DNA from: Hypsibius dujardini
Lineage: Eukaryota > Tardigrada > Eutardigrada > Parachela > Hypsibiidae
Assembly (NCBI GenBank): GCA_001579985.1
Contig: LRSR01006629.1
Span: 1-31,612 of the forward strand
Reading direction: 5' to 3'
Length of the DNA stretch: 31,612 nt
The position numbers and the translations under genes were made by a program. Each line of letters opens with the position of its first letter. Position 1 is the stretch's first letter. This document shows, piece by piece, positions 31,206-31,612 of this stretch. The notes under the pieces were generated by a model, which did not search any database, was not told the origin of the DNA, and worked only from the letters and a program-made list of their open reading frames with translations.

Positions 31206-31612
31206 GAATGTTTGTAATGCTTACCTCGTACGAGGTAGCAGTCCCAAATGCTGCGTAAGTTTTGATTTGGCATAAATGCCGCCTACGACAGGGCAAACAA
31301 AACAGGGCGAAATCGTGACGTATATCAATCAAATTAGCCACAAGGTTTCTTTTTCGTTTTCCATTTTTAAAAAATTGAATTTTAGTTTGTTTTTGTCAAA
31401 ATTATTGCCACGTATGTTTTTCCGATTTATTATTGATGTTTTGAATCTAAAATATGATCTTTTAGATTCAAAAACACGAAAAAAAAACGATTTTAAATAT
31501 CGACAAACAATGAGAGAAAAGTGTGCGAACGCGGCATTTACACCATTTCCGAACTTGCGCAGCATTGGGACTGTTTCCTCGCATGCATTGTGTAACGGTG
31601 GATTGAGCAACC
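31206..31612. other. AT-rich intergenic end of the window
   Basis: The only long open frame, on the minus strand, starts at a non-ATG codon at the window edge and has low-complexity composition. Nothing else seen. Confidence 0.35.

Noticed and set aside
31329-31610. 93-codon minus-strand frame at the window edge
   Set aside because: Non-ATG start, AT-rich low complexity and no motif. It may continue outside the window but there is no support here.

Overview
The window is nuclear DNA from an animal. Every recognisable gene is split into many short exons with short GT-AG introns (the shortest are 63-70 bases). The families are metazoan: an M13 neprilysin, a kinesin-6, receptors with a natriuretic-type (ANF) ectodomain, a facilitative sugar transporter, and a Golgi-type phosphoadenosine phosphatase. 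Nothing bacterial, viral or organellar was seen. Compact introns, many short foldback elements and (GATT)n tracts suit a small invertebrate genome. A tardigrade or another small ecdysozoan is my guess from gene style, not a demonstrated identity.

Layout, left to right. Bases 1-848 (minus) hold the 5' part of an SLC2A-type sugar transporter with an eightfold-residue tandem repeat at its N-terminus. Bases 849-2965 are intergenic with two small inverted-repeat elements. Bases 2966-9061 (plus) are a complete 23-exon M13 metallopeptidase; the spliced frame closes at 783 residues. Bases 10314-14668 (plus) are an 11-exon kinesin-6 (KIF23/MKLP1), 836 residues. Bases 15023-17933 and 19338-23078 (plus) are two tandem 12-exon paralogues with an ANF-receptor ectodomain and one membrane span. 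Their cytoplasmic tails are only about 40-60 residues, with no kinase-homology or cyclase domain. Bases 23079-26226 are repeat-rich and include a foldback element of about 770 bases. Bases 26227-28152 (plus) are a BPNT2-like phosphatase. Bases 28827-29331 (minus) hold a small secreted-peptide gene that resembles a neuropeptide precursor. The rest, to 31612, is intergenic with two more inverted-repeat elements.

The genes do not form one pathway. A loose theme is extracellular peptide signalling: a peptidase that could degrade peptides, two candidate peptide receptors of clearance-receptor shape, and a candidate peptide precursor lie within 27 kb. Co-location does not show they act together.

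Most promising for novelty: (1) the candidate dibasic-cleaved peptide precursor at 28827-29331, which has a frame break to resolve; (2) the tandem short-tailed ANF-type receptors; (3) inverted-repeat families whose outer stems differ between copies yet stay self-complementary; (4) two minisatellites anchored on splice sites, one on a donor and one on an acceptor.
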